NCBI GenBank assembly: GCA_016302935.1
Contig: JAEDMO010000010.1
Location: forward strand, 1 to 22,937
Length of the DNA: 22,937 nt
DNA from: Bacilli bacterium
GTDB taxonomy: Bacteria; Bacillota_I; Bacilli_A; RF39; UBA660
Reading direction: 5' to 3'
Shown piece after piece: positions 1 to 7,738 of the stretch (within the stretch, counting starts at the first letter, position 1; each line of letters begins with the position of its first letter). A program made the position numbers and the translations under genes. The notes under the pieces were generated by a model, which was not told the DNA's origin, did no database searches, and saw only the letters and a list, made by a program, of their open reading frames with translations.

Positions 1-83
1 TTAAATATTACTATTAAAGAAGTAATAGGGTAATTAAAAATTATTTAAGATACATTTTTTTAAGTTGATTTTACATACTTATA

Positions 84-112
84 TTGGTTTTTATATTGTT
101 TTTTGGTATAAT
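84..112 (+). promoter_or_regulatory. Promoter of the 174-aa hypothetical gene
   Basis: A -35 box TTGGTT (84-89), a 17-base spacer and a -10 box TATAAT (107-112) form a sigma-A-type promoter. TG at 104-105 makes an extended -10. It lies about 70 bases before the GTG start. Nothing else is recognisable in bases 1-83, apart from a short dyad (6-12 with 21-27) that has no T-tract. Confidence 0.6.
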
Positions 113-181
113 ATGTGTGTATTATTATTATATTTAATTATGTAATGATTTTGCAATAAAAATAAGAAAGAGGTTTTTAAA

Positions 182-706
182 GTGAATAAAAATTCGCTAT
201 TAGAGTTAGAAAGGCTTTTTAAAAGAATAAAGAGAAAAATGGGACATTTTGATTACTATGAGACCAATTTAGGAATTGTTGTTTATAATAAGGTTGATGA
301 AGGCGAAATAATTGAATTTAGTGATATAAATTATGGTACTTATAGAATTGTTTCAAATGATGATGTGATATTATTTAGTTATGTTAATGATATGTTTAGA
401 ACTAATGTTTCTAAGAATGTAGACAAAATGTTACTTATTGAGGATTATGTGTTTAATAAAACTAGAGTAGTTGGTTTGAATTGTAAGTTGGTTTTACGTG
501 ATGGATGTGAAATTGGCTGTTATAATGATAAGGGTATAATTGATAATTATACGCATAATACTGATAATTATATGAGCGATGATGAGATAATTACTGTTGG
601 AAATAATTGTGTTGATGGTGTTAATGCTAATATTCGTAATAGTTATTTAGTATTTTCTGATATTATCAAGTCTAGAAATAAGATAAAAAAGAGAATAATG
701 ATGTAA
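182..706 (+). CDS. Hypothetical protein, 174 aa
   Basis: I do not recognise this protein. It starts at GTG 182, about 7 bases after an AAAGAGG ribosome-binding site, and ends just before a terminator, so it looks like a monocistronic real gene. There is no signal peptide or membrane segment. The N-terminal 25 residues are basic and probably helical (LERLFKRIKRK). The middle is rich in beta-type residues and Asn/Asp, and the protein ends in a basic stretch (KSRNKIKKRIMM). Four cysteines are spread over residues ~101-143 (in NCK, GCE, GCY, NCV) but not in a zinc-finger spacing that I recognise. Its own promoter and terminator separate it from the arginine operon downstream, so the context gives no function. 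Confidence 0.7.
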   Translation: MNKNSLLELERLFKRIKRKMGHFDYYETNLGIVVYNKVDEGEIIEFSDINYGTYRIVSNDDVILFSYVNDMFRTNVSKNVDKMLLIEDYVFNKTRVVGLNCKLVLRDGCEIGCYNDKGIIDNYTHNTDNYMSDDEIITVGNNCVDGVNANIRNSYLVFSDIIKSRNKIKKRIMM

Positions 707-707
707 G

Positions 708-734
708 AAGGCAAATTAATATTTGTCTTTTTTT
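708..734 (+). terminator. Rho-independent terminator after the 174-aa gene
   Basis: A 9-bp stem (708-716 with 721-729, one G-U pair) with loop TAAT is followed by a run of T to 734. The -35 box of the next promoter follows immediately, so this is a tight boundary between two transcription units. Confidence 0.75.
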
Positions 735-735
735 G

Positions 736-764
736 TTGTGTTGTCTTTCTTTTTATGTTATAAT
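736..764 (+). promoter_or_regulatory. Promoter of the arginine uptake/catabolism unit
   Basis: A -35-like TTGTGT (736-741), a 17-base spacer and the extended -10 TGTTATAAT (756-764) lie between the preceding terminator and the GGAGGG ribosome-binding site at 778-783. I looked for an ArgR box or cre site near it and did not see a convincing one. Confidence 0.6.
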
Positions 765-789
765 TTCTATATAATATGGAGGGATTATT

Positions 790-1503
790 TTGAGGAAGTT
801 TTTTGTTTTTGCTTGCTTATTTTTATTAATTGGGTGTTCATCTTCTAAAGATCAACTTGTGATGGTAACTGAGGCTGGTTTTGCCCCTTATGAATACTAT
901 GAAAATGATGAAATAGTAGGTGTGGATATTGAGATTGCTAAAGAGATTGCTAATTATATGGGAAAGAAATTAGTGGTTAAAGATGTTTATTTTGATTCAA
1001 TAATCAATGAACTTAATAGTGGTAAGGCTGATATGGCTTTAGCTGGAATGAGTATTACTGAAGAAAGATTAGAGGAAGTCGATTTTAGTTATGAATATAT
1101 TAAGTCTAGGCAAGTTGTTATTGTTAGAGATGGTAGTAATATAAATGATATAAAGGATATTTATAATAAGAAAGTTGCAGTACAATTGGGGAGTGTTGCT
1201 GATCAGTATTTTAGCGATAAATATCCTAACACTTCGTTGGTAAGACAAAAGAAATATTTATCAATGGTGGAAGATTTAAAGGCTAATAAGGTAGATTTAA
1301 TAGTAATGGATGAACTGCCTGCTAAGGAAATTGTTAGTGCTAATAATGGACTTAAGATAATAGATGGTTATGTTTTTGAAGATAGTTATGGTATTGCTGT
1401 TAAAAAGGGAAATAGTGAATTATTAAAGGCGATTAATGTGGTATTAGAAAGATTAATTAGTGAAGGCAAGATAGATGAGTATGTGCTTAGGTTTACAAGG
1501 TGA
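790..1503 (+). CDS. Amino-acid ABC transporter substrate-binding lipoprotein (probably arginine)
   Basis: This is an extracytoplasmic solute-binding protein of the polar-amino-acid family (SBP_bac_3). It starts at TTG 790, chosen because GGAGGG lies six bases upstream and the reading gives a proper lipoprotein signal. The signal has basic residues, a short hydrophobic stretch and the lipobox LIGC with the lipidated Cys at residue 16. The mature part carries family hallmarks: GFAPYEY near residues 30-36, the GVDIEIAKEIA helix, and AGMSITEERLEEVDFSYEY. Length (237 aa) is normal. The permease and ATPase follow directly, and arginine deiminase genes come next, so arginine (or a related basic amino acid or citrulline) is the inferred ligand. 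The sequence alone does not prove specificity. Confidence 0.9.
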   Translation: MRKFFVFACLFLLIGCSSSKDQLVMVTEAGFAPYEYYENDEIVGVDIEIAKEIANYMGKKLVVKDVYFDSIINELNSGKADMALAGMSITEERLEEVDFSYEYIKSRQVVIVRDGSNINDIKDIYNKKVAVQLGSVADQYFSDKYPNTSLVRQKKYLSMVEDLKANKVDLIVMDELPAKEIVSANNGLKIIDGYVFEDSYGIAVKKGNSELLKAINVVLERLISEGKIDEYVLRFTR

Positions 1504-1508
1504 TAATT

Positions 1509-2219
1509 ATGAGATGGATTGTTGATTTCTTTTATGGGATTATTGATAGTTTATATAAAACTTTAGTTTATCAAGATAGATATTTATTTATTATTAAAGG
1601 TCTTTTTAATACTTTGATTATTGCTTTGTTTGCTACTTTGATAGGTATTGTTTTAGGAATTGTTATTGCTTTAGTAATCGATATTAATAATAGAAATAAA
1701 AAATTGAAGTGGCTTAGTAAGATATGTAGGGGGTATGTGGCAATTATAAGAGGTACTCCAGTATTGTTACAGCTTATGATAATATATTATGTTATTTTTA
1801 AAAGTGTGGATATTAATGTTATTTTGGTAGGGATTATTGCTTTTGGTATTAATTCATCGGCTTATGTTTCAGAGATTATAAAATCGGGAATTATTTCTGT
1901 TGATAATGGGCAGTTTGAAGCTAGTAAGGCTTTGGGTTTTAATTATTTTCAGATGATGAGATATGTGATTTTGCCTCAAGCAATAAGAAATATTATGCCC
2001 TCTTTGGGTAATGAATTTATTACTTTGTTAAAAGAAACATCAGTAGCTGGCTATATTGGAATTAGTGAACTTACTAAGGCTTCTGATATTATTGCTTCTA
2101 GGACTTATGATTATTTTTTTCCACTTATTATTGTAGCTTTAATATATTTGGTTATGACTTTGGGATTGGCTAAGTTAGTTAAATTGATGGAGGTGAAGCT
2201 ATCCGATGTTAGAGATTAA
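1509..2219 (+). CDS. Amino-acid ABC transporter permease (HisM/GlnP type)
   Basis: This is an integral membrane subunit of a polar-amino-acid ABC importer, 236 aa. I prefer ATG 1509 over GTG 1500, because AAGGTGA at 1497-1503 is then a well-spaced ribosome-binding site. With GTG 1500 the site would overlap the start. Hydrophobic segments alternate with short loops. The EAA loop that docks the ATPase is visible as EASKALGFNYFQ followed by YVILPQAIRNIMPSLGNEF around residues 135-165. The start lies just after the stop of the binding-protein gene, and the gene overlaps the ATPase gene by 14 bases, which indicates translational coupling. The permease probably acts as a homodimer, since only one permease gene is present. 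Confidence 0.92.
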   Translation: MRWIVDFFYGIIDSLYKTLVYQDRYLFIIKGLFNTLIIALFATLIGIVLGIVIALVIDINNRNKKLKWLSKICRGYVAIIRGTPVLLQLMIIYYVIFKSVDINVILVGIIAFGINSSAYVSEIIKSGIISVDNGQFEASKALGFNYFQMMRYVILPQAIRNIMPSLGNEFITLLKETSVAGYIGISELTKASDIIASRTYDYFFPLIIVALIYLVMTLGLAKLVKLMEVKLSDVRD

Positions 2220-2916
2220 AAATATGTCTAAGAGTTATGGAGATCAACTTGTTTTAAAAAATATTAATGCTACGGTTGAAAAGGGCGATGTAATTGCAAT
2301 TATCGGAGGCAGTGGTAGTGGGAAATCTACTCTTTTAAGGTGTATTGATAGACTTTGTGATGTTAGTAGTGGGGAGATATTATTTAATGGAGAAAATATT
2401 AAAAATATTTCTTTTTATCATCAAAAGGTGGGAATGGTTTTTCAACAATTTAATTTGTTTCCTAATATGACGGTTTTGGAAAATATAATACTTGCTCCAG
2501 TAAAACAAAAGATAATGGATAGAAATGTTGCTGTTGAAAAAGCTTTAAATTTACTTTCTTCTGTTGGCCTTTTGGATAAAAAAGATAGTTATCCTAAACG
2601 TTTATCTGGGGGCGAGAAACAAAGGGTGGCTATTGTTAGAACTTTGATTATGAATCCAGATATTATTTTGTTTGATGAACCTACTAGTTCTTTAGATCCT
2701 AAGATGACTTTAGAGATTTTGAATTTGATAAAAAAGTTAATTGATTTAAATATTACAATATTAATAGTTAGCCATGAACTTGGTTTTGTTAAGGAAGTGG
2801 CAAAGCGAGTTTGGTTTCTAAGCGATGGTTATATTGTAAGTGATACTACTTCTAAGGAAGCTTTTGAAAGTCCTAAAAATAAAGAGTTAAAAGATTTTGT
2901 AGCAAATGTAAATTAG
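2206..2916 (+). CDS. Amino-acid ABC transporter ATP-binding protein (GlnQ type)
   Basis: This is the cytoplasmic ATPase that powers the importer, 236 aa. All ABC motifs are intact: Walker A GGSGSGKST (residues 34-42), the Q-loop in VFQQFNLFPNMTV, the signature LSGGEKQRVAI, Walker B IILFDEPTSSLDP and the switch histidine in VSHELGF. The FNLFPNMTVLENI block is typical of the glutamine/arginine/histidine subfamily. The start ATG 2206 lies inside the end of the permease gene, nine bases after GGAGGTGA (2189-2196). Only 55 bases separate its stop from the arginine deiminase start, with no terminator between, so importer and catabolic genes are probably read through together. Confidence 0.94.
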   Translation: MLEIKNMSKSYGDQLVLKNINATVEKGDVIAIIGGSGSGKSTLLRCIDRLCDVSSGEILFNGENIKNISFYHQKVGMVFQQFNLFPNMTVLENIILAPVKQKIMDRNVAVEKALNLLSSVGLLDKKDSYPKRLSGGEKQRVAIVRTLIMNPDIILFDEPTSSLDPKMTLEILNLIKKLIDLNITILIVSHELGFVKEVAKRVWFLSDGYIVSDTTSKEAFESPKNKELKDFVANVN

Positions 2917-2939
2917 GTGTAGAAAAAATTATAATATTG

Positions 2940-2948
2940 TGTTATACT
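2940..2948 (+). promoter_or_regulatory. Possible internal promoter before arginine deiminase
   Basis: TGTTATACT (2940-2948) has the extended -10 form seen at other promoters here, but no good -35 lies 17 bases upstream. A second TATAAT (2930-2935) has only a poor -35. It could give extra deiminase-pathway mRNA independent of the importer genes. Confidence 0.35.
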
Positions 2949-2971
2949 TAAAATGTAGAATAGGAGATGAT

Positions 2972-4198
2972 ATGATGATTCATGTAACTAGTGAAATTAA
3001 ACCACTTAAAACAGTTTTAGTGCATAGACCAGGTAAGGAACTTTTGAATTTGACTCCTGATACTTTAGGAAGATTATTATTTGATGATATTCCTTATTTA
3101 AAAGATGCACAAGCAGAACACGATGAATTTGTTCAAATACTTAGAGATAATAATATTAAGGTTTTATATTTGGAAGATTTAATGGCAGAGACTTTGGAGG
3201 CTAATCCTCAAATAAAGGCTAGTTTTATTAGGCAATTTATTTATGAGGCTGGCGTTAGAACGCCTATGTATAAGGATCTTTTTTTTGATTATTTAGATAG
3301 TTATACTGATATGAAAGAATTAGTTTTAAAAACAATGGAAGGTGTTAAGGTTAGTGAACTTAATAGGTCAAGAAAAGATATAGAAAATTCACTTGTTGAT
3401 TTGATTAGTGAGGATGTTAAGTTTTTGGCTGAACCTATGCCTAATTTATACTTTACGAGAGATCCTTTTGCTTCTGTTGGTGAAGGGGTAATTTTAAATA
3501 AGATGTATTCTGTTACTAGGAGTAGAGAAACTATATATGCAGAATATATATTTAATTATCATCCTGATTATATTGATAAGGTAGAGAAATTTTATGATAG
3601 GAATAACGCTTTTAGTATTGAAGGCGGTGATGTTCTTAATTTGAATGAACATGTTTTGGCAATAGGTATTTCACAAAGAACCAGTGCGGATGCGATTGAA
3701 CTTGTGGCTAAGAATATGTTTAATAGTGATAAATGTAAGGTAGATACTATTTTGGCTTTTAAGATTCCAGAATGTAGGGCTTTTATGCATTTGGATACGG
3801 TGTTTACTCAAATTGATGTTGATAAGTTTACGTATCATCCTGGAATTATGAATACTTTAGAAGTGTTTGAGATAACTAAGGGTGATAATGATACTATTAA
3901 TGTTAAGAAGAAAAAGGGAAGTTTAGAAAAGATATTGGAAGAATATTTAGGAATCGATATTACTTTAATACCTTGTGCAGGTGGCGATAAGATTGCTGCT
4001 GAGAGGGAACAATGGAATGATGGTACTAATACTTTGTGTATTGCTCCTGGGGTAGTAGTTGTTTATAACAGAAATAATATTACCAATGCAGTTTTAAGGG
4101 AACACGGAATTAAAGTTTTTGAGATGAGTAGTGCAGAATTATCAAGAGGTAGAGGTGGCCCTAGATGTATGAGTATGCCACTAGTAAGGGAGGACTAA
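2972..4198 (+). CDS. arcA: Arginine deiminase
   Basis: This cytoplasmic enzyme hydrolyses L-arginine to citrulline and ammonia, the first step of the arginine deiminase pathway. The start ATG 2972 (or the adjacent ATG 2975) follows AGGAGAT at 2962-2968. An in-frame upstream GTG at 2939 has no ribosome-binding site and would add 11 unlikely residues. At 408 aa the length is normal. The guanidino-modifying catalytic set is complete: FTRDP with Asp164, EGGD with Glu217, HLDT with His273 and Asp275, and the nucleophile Cys399 in GGPRCMSMPLVRED near the C-terminus. The gene overlaps the ornithine carbamoyltransferase gene by one base (TAATG), so the two are coupled. Confidence 0.97.
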   Translation: MMIHVTSEIKPLKTVLVHRPGKELLNLTPDTLGRLLFDDIPYLKDAQAEHDEFVQILRDNNIKVLYLEDLMAETLEANPQIKASFIRQFIYEAGVRTPMYKDLFFDYLDSYTDMKELVLKTMEGVKVSELNRSRKDIENSLVDLISEDVKFLAEPMPNLYFTRDPFASVGEGVILNKMYSVTRSRETIYAEYIFNYHPDYIDKVEKFYDRNNAFSIEGGDVLNLNEHVLAIGISQRTSADAIELVAKNMFNSDKCKVDTILAFKIPECRAFMHLDTVFTQIDVDKFTYHPGIMNTLEVFEITKGDNDTINVKKKKGSLEKILEEYLGIDITLIPCAGGDKIAAEREQWNDGTNTLCIAPGVVVVYNRNNITNAVLREHGIKVFEMSSAELSRGRGGPRCMSMPLVRED

Positions 4199-5187
4199 TG
4201 GATTTAAGAGGAAGAGATTTTTTGAAATTATTAGATTTTTCAAAAGAGGAAATTAGATATTTGTTAGATTTAGCTATTGAGTTTAAAAAGAAGAAGAAAA
4301 ATGGAGAAAAACATGAATATTTAAAGGGTAAAAATATTGCATTGATATTTGAAAAAGATTCTACCAGGACAAGATGTTCTTTTGAGGTAGCTGGATATGA
4401 TTTAGGTATGGGGGTTACTTATTTAGGACCTACTGGTAGTCAGATGGGTAAGAAAGAGAGTATTGCTGATACTGCTAGAGTATTATCTAGAATGTATGAT
4501 GGTATTGAATACCGTGGCTTTGAACAAAGTATAGTAGAAGATTTAGCTAAGTATTCATCAGTTCCAGTATGGAATGGTTTAACTAATGAATTTCATCCTA
4601 CTCAAATGCTTGCAGATGTTATGACTATTGAAGAACATTTTGGACATTTAGAAGGTATCAACATGGTATTTATGGGTGATGCTAGAAATAATGTTGGTAA
4701 TTCTTTAATGGTGGTAAGTGCTAAAATGGGAATTAATTTTACAGTTTGTGCACCTAAGGAATTATGGCCAAGTGAAGAACTTATTAATGAATGTAGAGAA
4801 ATTGCTTCTTTGAATGGATCTTGTATTAATCTTACTGAAGATGTGATGGAAGGTACTAAGAATGCGGATGTATTATATACCGATGTTTGGGTATCAATGG
4901 GAGAAGATGACAGTGTTTGGGAAAATAGAATTAAATTATTAAGACCATATCAAATTAATAAAGAGGTTATAAGTAATGCTAATGAAAGAGCAATATTCTT
5001 GCATTGTTTACCTTCATTTCACGATTTAAATACTAAAATTGGTAAGGATATATATGATAAATTTGGTATTCCAGAGATGGAAGTTACTAATGAGGTATTT
5101 GAAAGTGAACATTCTAAGGTGTTTGATGAAGCAGAAAATAGAATGCATACAATAAAAGCAGTTATTTATGCAACGATGAGGGATTAG
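4198..5187 (+). CDS. arcB: Ornithine carbamoyltransferase, catabolic
   Basis: The second deiminase-pathway enzyme, running catabolically: citrulline plus phosphate gives ornithine plus carbamoyl phosphate. It starts at ATG 4198, which overlaps the arcA stop as TAATG and follows GGGAGG (4188-4193). The product of 329 aa matches the family length. The carbamoyl-phosphate loop STRTR is at residues 55-59, followed by the HPTQ motif, the GDARNNVGNSLM block of the ornithine-binding domain, and HCLP at 269-272 with the catalytic Cys. The biosynthetic enzyme (argF) has the same fold. The catabolic assignment rests on position between arcA and arcC. Confidence 0.96.
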   Translation: MDLRGRDFLKLLDFSKEEIRYLLDLAIEFKKKKKNGEKHEYLKGKNIALIFEKDSTRTRCSFEVAGYDLGMGVTYLGPTGSQMGKKESIADTARVLSRMYDGIEYRGFEQSIVEDLAKYSSVPVWNGLTNEFHPTQMLADVMTIEEHFGHLEGINMVFMGDARNNVGNSLMVVSAKMGINFTVCAPKELWPSEELINECREIASLNGSCINLTEDVMEGTKNADVLYTDVWVSMGEDDSVWENRIKLLRPYQINKEVISNANERAIFLHCLPSFHDLNTKIGKDIYDKFGIPEMEVTNEVFESEHSKVFDEAENRMHTIKAVIYATMRD

Positions 5188-5189
5188 GT

Positions 5190-6125
5190 ATGAGTAAAAT
5201 TGTAGTTGCATTAGGTGGTAATGCTTTAGGAAAAACACCTTCTGAGCAACTTGAACTTGTTAACATTACGGCTAAGTCAATTGTGGATATAGTTAAAGCA
5301 GGCAATGAGGTAATAGTTACTCATGGTAATGGACCACAAGTAGGTATTATTAATTTGGCCTTTGATTATGCTAGTGTAAATGGTGGTGATGTTCCTTCGA
5401 TGCCATTTGCGGAATGTGGAGCGATGAGTCAAGGATATATTGGTTATCATTTACAACAAGCAATAAATAAGTGTTTAAGAATAAATGGTATTGATAAAAA
5501 ATGTGCAACAATCATTACTCAGGTAGAGGTGGATAAGGAAGATGCTGCTTTTTCAAATCCAACTAAACCCGTAGGAATGTTTTATACCCAAGAACAAGCA
5601 GATAATATCGCTAGTTTGAAGGGCTATAAGTTTGTTGAAGATGCTGGAAGAGGTTATAGGAGAGTTGTACCATCTCCAAAGCCTATCAGTATCTTAGAAC
5701 TGGATGTTATTAAACAATGTGTGGATAATGGCAATATTGTGATTAGTGTCGGTGGTGGTGGAATACCTGTTATTAAGTGTGACTATGGATATACTGGTAT
5801 TGATGCTGTTATTGATAAAGATTTTGCAAGTGCTAAGTTGGCTAGTTTGATGAAAGCAGATATATTGTTAATTTTAACAGCGGTTCCTAAGGTTTGTTTG
5901 AATTATAATAAAGATAATCAAATAGATCTTAATGAAGTAACGGTTGATGAAGTTAATAATTATATTAAAGAGGGTCATTTTGCTAAGGGAAGTATGCTTC
6001 CTAAGATAGAGGCTTGTGTAGATTTTTTAAATAATAATCATAATGGTGTTGCTATTATTACTTCTCTTGATAAAGCTTTAATGGCTTTAAAGGGTGAAGC
6101 TGGTACAAAAATTAAAAAGGAGTGA
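5190..6125 (+). CDS. arcC: Carbamate kinase
   Basis: The last enzyme of the deiminase pathway: carbamoyl phosphate plus ADP gives ATP, CO2 and ammonia. This is the ATP-yielding step. The protein is 311 aa, a normal length for the amino-acid-kinase-fold family. Visible motifs are ALGGNALG at the N-terminus, THGNGPQVG (residues 44-52), MSQGYIGYHLQQ (79-90), the VVPSPKP loop, VISVGGGGIPV, GIDAVIDKDFASAKLA and FAKGSMLPKIEA. It starts two bases after the arcB stop, with GAGGG (5178-5182) inside the end of arcB as ribosome-binding site. The following transporter start lies six bases beyond its TGA stop. Confidence 0.96.
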   Translation: MSKIVVALGGNALGKTPSEQLELVNITAKSIVDIVKAGNEVIVTHGNGPQVGIINLAFDYASVNGGDVPSMPFAECGAMSQGYIGYHLQQAINKCLRINGIDKKCATIITQVEVDKEDAAFSNPTKPVGMFYTQEQADNIASLKGYKFVEDAGRGYRRVVPSPKPISILELDVIKQCVDNGNIVISVGGGGIPVIKCDYGYTGIDAVIDKDFASAKLASLMKADILLILTAVPKVCLNYNKDNQIDLNEVTVDEVNNYIKEGHFAKGSMLPKIEACVDFLNNNHNGVAIITSLDKALMALKGEAGTKIKKE

Positions 6126-6130
6126 AAAAA

Positions 6131-7606
6131 GTGACAAAAAAGACTAAGAAGTTTATGTTATCCTCTTTTTCAATTATATTAATTATTATAATTTTATTGG
6201 GGATAATAACACACTTTTTACCAAGTGCTGAATGTGCTGAGTTAGATACTGCAACTGGCGAATGTCTATCATATGTTGATGGCAGTGGAGTGCTTTCAGC
6301 AAAATTAAGTGATGTTTTAGCAGCTCCGATAAAAGGTTTTGAAGATGCTGCTGATGTTGGTGTATTCATTTTGGTATTAGGTGGTTTACTTGCAATAGTA
6401 ACTAAAACTGGTGCTTTAGATGTGGGTATCAAAGTACTAGTTAAAAAACTTAAAGGTAGAGAATTGATTCTTATTCCAATTTTAATGTTTATATTCTCTA
6501 TTGGGGGTACAACTTATGGTATGATGGAAGAGACAGTAGGATTTTATGCGTTACTATCATTTACAATGGTAGCAGCTGGTATGGATACAATAGTAGCATC
6601 TGCTACTGTATTGTTAGGCGCTGGTGTCGGTGTTTTAGGTTCTACTATCAATCCATTTGCGGTAGGTGCTGCTATTGGTGCTTTACCTGAAGGTACAGAA
6701 GTTAATCAAGGATTAATAATTGCAATTGGTGTTGCTCTTTGGGTAATTTCTTATATAATTGCAGTATTGTTTGTATTAAATTATGCTAAGAAGGTAAAAG
6801 CAAATAAAGGCTCTACATTCTTATCTCTTCAAGAACAAAAGGCTATGGAAAAAACATATGCTAAAGAAGATAATCAAACAAAAGATGCTAAATTATCAAC
6901 TAGACAAAAAATCGTTTTATGGTTGTTTGGTTTAACATTCATAATTATGATAATTGGATTTATTCCTTGGGTTGATCTTGGTGTATTAAGCGAAGCAGCA
7001 GCAGTAGGACATTGGACAACTTTCTTATCTGGTAATCCTATCGGTTGGTGGTGGTTCGAAGATGGCGCAATACTATTCTTTGTTATGGCTATTATAATCG
7101 GTATAGTTGCTAGATTTAGCGAAAAGGAAATCGTTGATACTTTCCTTGAAGGAGCAAAAGATATTTTAGGAGTTATTTTAATTATTGCAGTAGCTCGTGG
7201 GGCATCAGTACTTATGAAAACAACTAATCTAGATAATTATATTATTTTTAATGCAGCAGAAGCATTGAAGAATGTTCCAGAAGTGTTATTTACACCACTT
7301 AATTATTTACTTCATGTTGGTTTATCTGTATTGGTACCTTCATCATCAGGTTTGGCATCATTATCAACACCTATTATGGGACCTTTAGCAGTTCAACTTG
7401 GTTTCAGTGTTGAAACTACTATTATGACTATGGTAGCAGCAAATGGTCTTGTTAATTTAATTACACCTACTTGTGGTGCAATTATGGGTGGTCTTGCTCT
7501 TGCTAAGGTAGATTATTCTACTTGGTTTAAATGGGCATTTAAGATAATTGCTTGTCTAGCGATTGCTTCGATGATTATATTGACACTTGCTTCAGTAGCT
7601 CTATAA
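6131..7606 (+). CDS. YfcC/DcuC-family permease, probable arginine-ornithine antiporter
   Basis: A polytopic membrane protein of 491 aa from the YfcC family (ion transporter superfamily, DcuC-like). GTG 6131 is chosen because AAGGAG (6117-6122) is then eight bases away. GTG 6122 would overlap it. Family hallmarks include GGLLAIVTKTGALDVGI, the FSIGGTTYGMMEETVGFYAL segment, a GSTINPFAVGAA re-entrant-type loop, and in the second half LVPSSSGLASLSTPIMGPLA and ANGLVNLITPT. Because it closes the arc gene block, exchange of external arginine for ornithine is the likely role, the one called ArcD in other Gram-positive arc operons. Substrate is inferred from context only. The gene uses more C-ending codons (TTC, ATC) than its neighbours, perhaps reflecting high expression. 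Confidence 0.9.
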   Translation: MTKKTKKFMLSSFSIILIIIILLGIITHFLPSAECAELDTATGECLSYVDGSGVLSAKLSDVLAAPIKGFEDAADVGVFILVLGGLLAIVTKTGALDVGIKVLVKKLKGRELILIPILMFIFSIGGTTYGMMEETVGFYALLSFTMVAAGMDTIVASATVLLGAGVGVLGSTINPFAVGAAIGALPEGTEVNQGLIIAIGVALWVISYIIAVLFVLNYAKKVKANKGSTFLSLQEQKAMEKTYAKEDNQTKDAKLSTRQKIVLWLFGLTFIIMIIGFIPWVDLGVLSEAAAVGHWTTFLSGNPIGWWWFEDGAILFFVMAIIIGIVARFSEKEIVDTFLEGAKDILGVILIIAVARGASVLMKTTNLDNYIIFNAAEALKNVPEVLFTPLNYLLHVGLSVLVPSSSGLASLSTPIMGPLAVQLGFSVETTIMTMVAANGLVNLITPTCGAIMGGLALAKVDYSTWFKWAFKIIACLAIASMIILTLASVAL

Positions 7607-7616
7607 TATGACATTT

Positions 7617-7649
7617 AAAACTTTACTAAAAAAATAGTAAAGTTTTTTT
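7617..7649 (+). terminator. Terminator of the arginine unit
   Basis: A perfect 12-bp stem (7617-7628 with 7635-7646) with a six-A loop runs into a T-tract ending at 7649. It is the first strong terminator after base 734, so it supports one transcription unit from the importer to the antiporter. Confidence 0.85.
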
Positions 7650-7658
7650 GTTGGATAG

Positions 7659-7687
7659 TTGTGTATGAGTAAATGTAGTGGTATAAT
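7659..7687 (+). promoter_or_regulatory. Promoter of pyrG
   Basis: TTGTGT (7659-7664), a 17-base spacer and the extended -10 TGGTATAAT (7679-7687). The -35 is identical to the one before the arginine unit. The predicted transcript starts in an A-rich stretch near 7692-7694, with a leader of only about 45 bases. Confidence 0.65.
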
Positions 7688-7738
7688 TAAAAAGAGCCTA
7701 GTTAACTCTCAATATTTGAAAGTTTGAGGTGTTTTTTA

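Noticed and set aside
6..27. Small dyad near the window start as a terminator of an upstream gene
   Set aside because: The 7-bp TATTACT/AGTAATA stem has no G/C-rich base and no following T-tract, so it is probably chance in AT-rich DNA.
735..789. ArgR box or cre site controlling the arginine unit
   Set aside because: No stretch matching the TGAATAAAAATTCA-like arginine box or the cre consensus was found here or in 2917-2971. Regulation may exist but is not visible.
5026..5238. Minus-strand open frames opposite arcB/arcC, and likewise at 6112-6432, 8653-8982 and 17999-18244
   Set aside because: All are opposite well-recognised genes, without ribosome-binding sites, promoters or recognisable domains.
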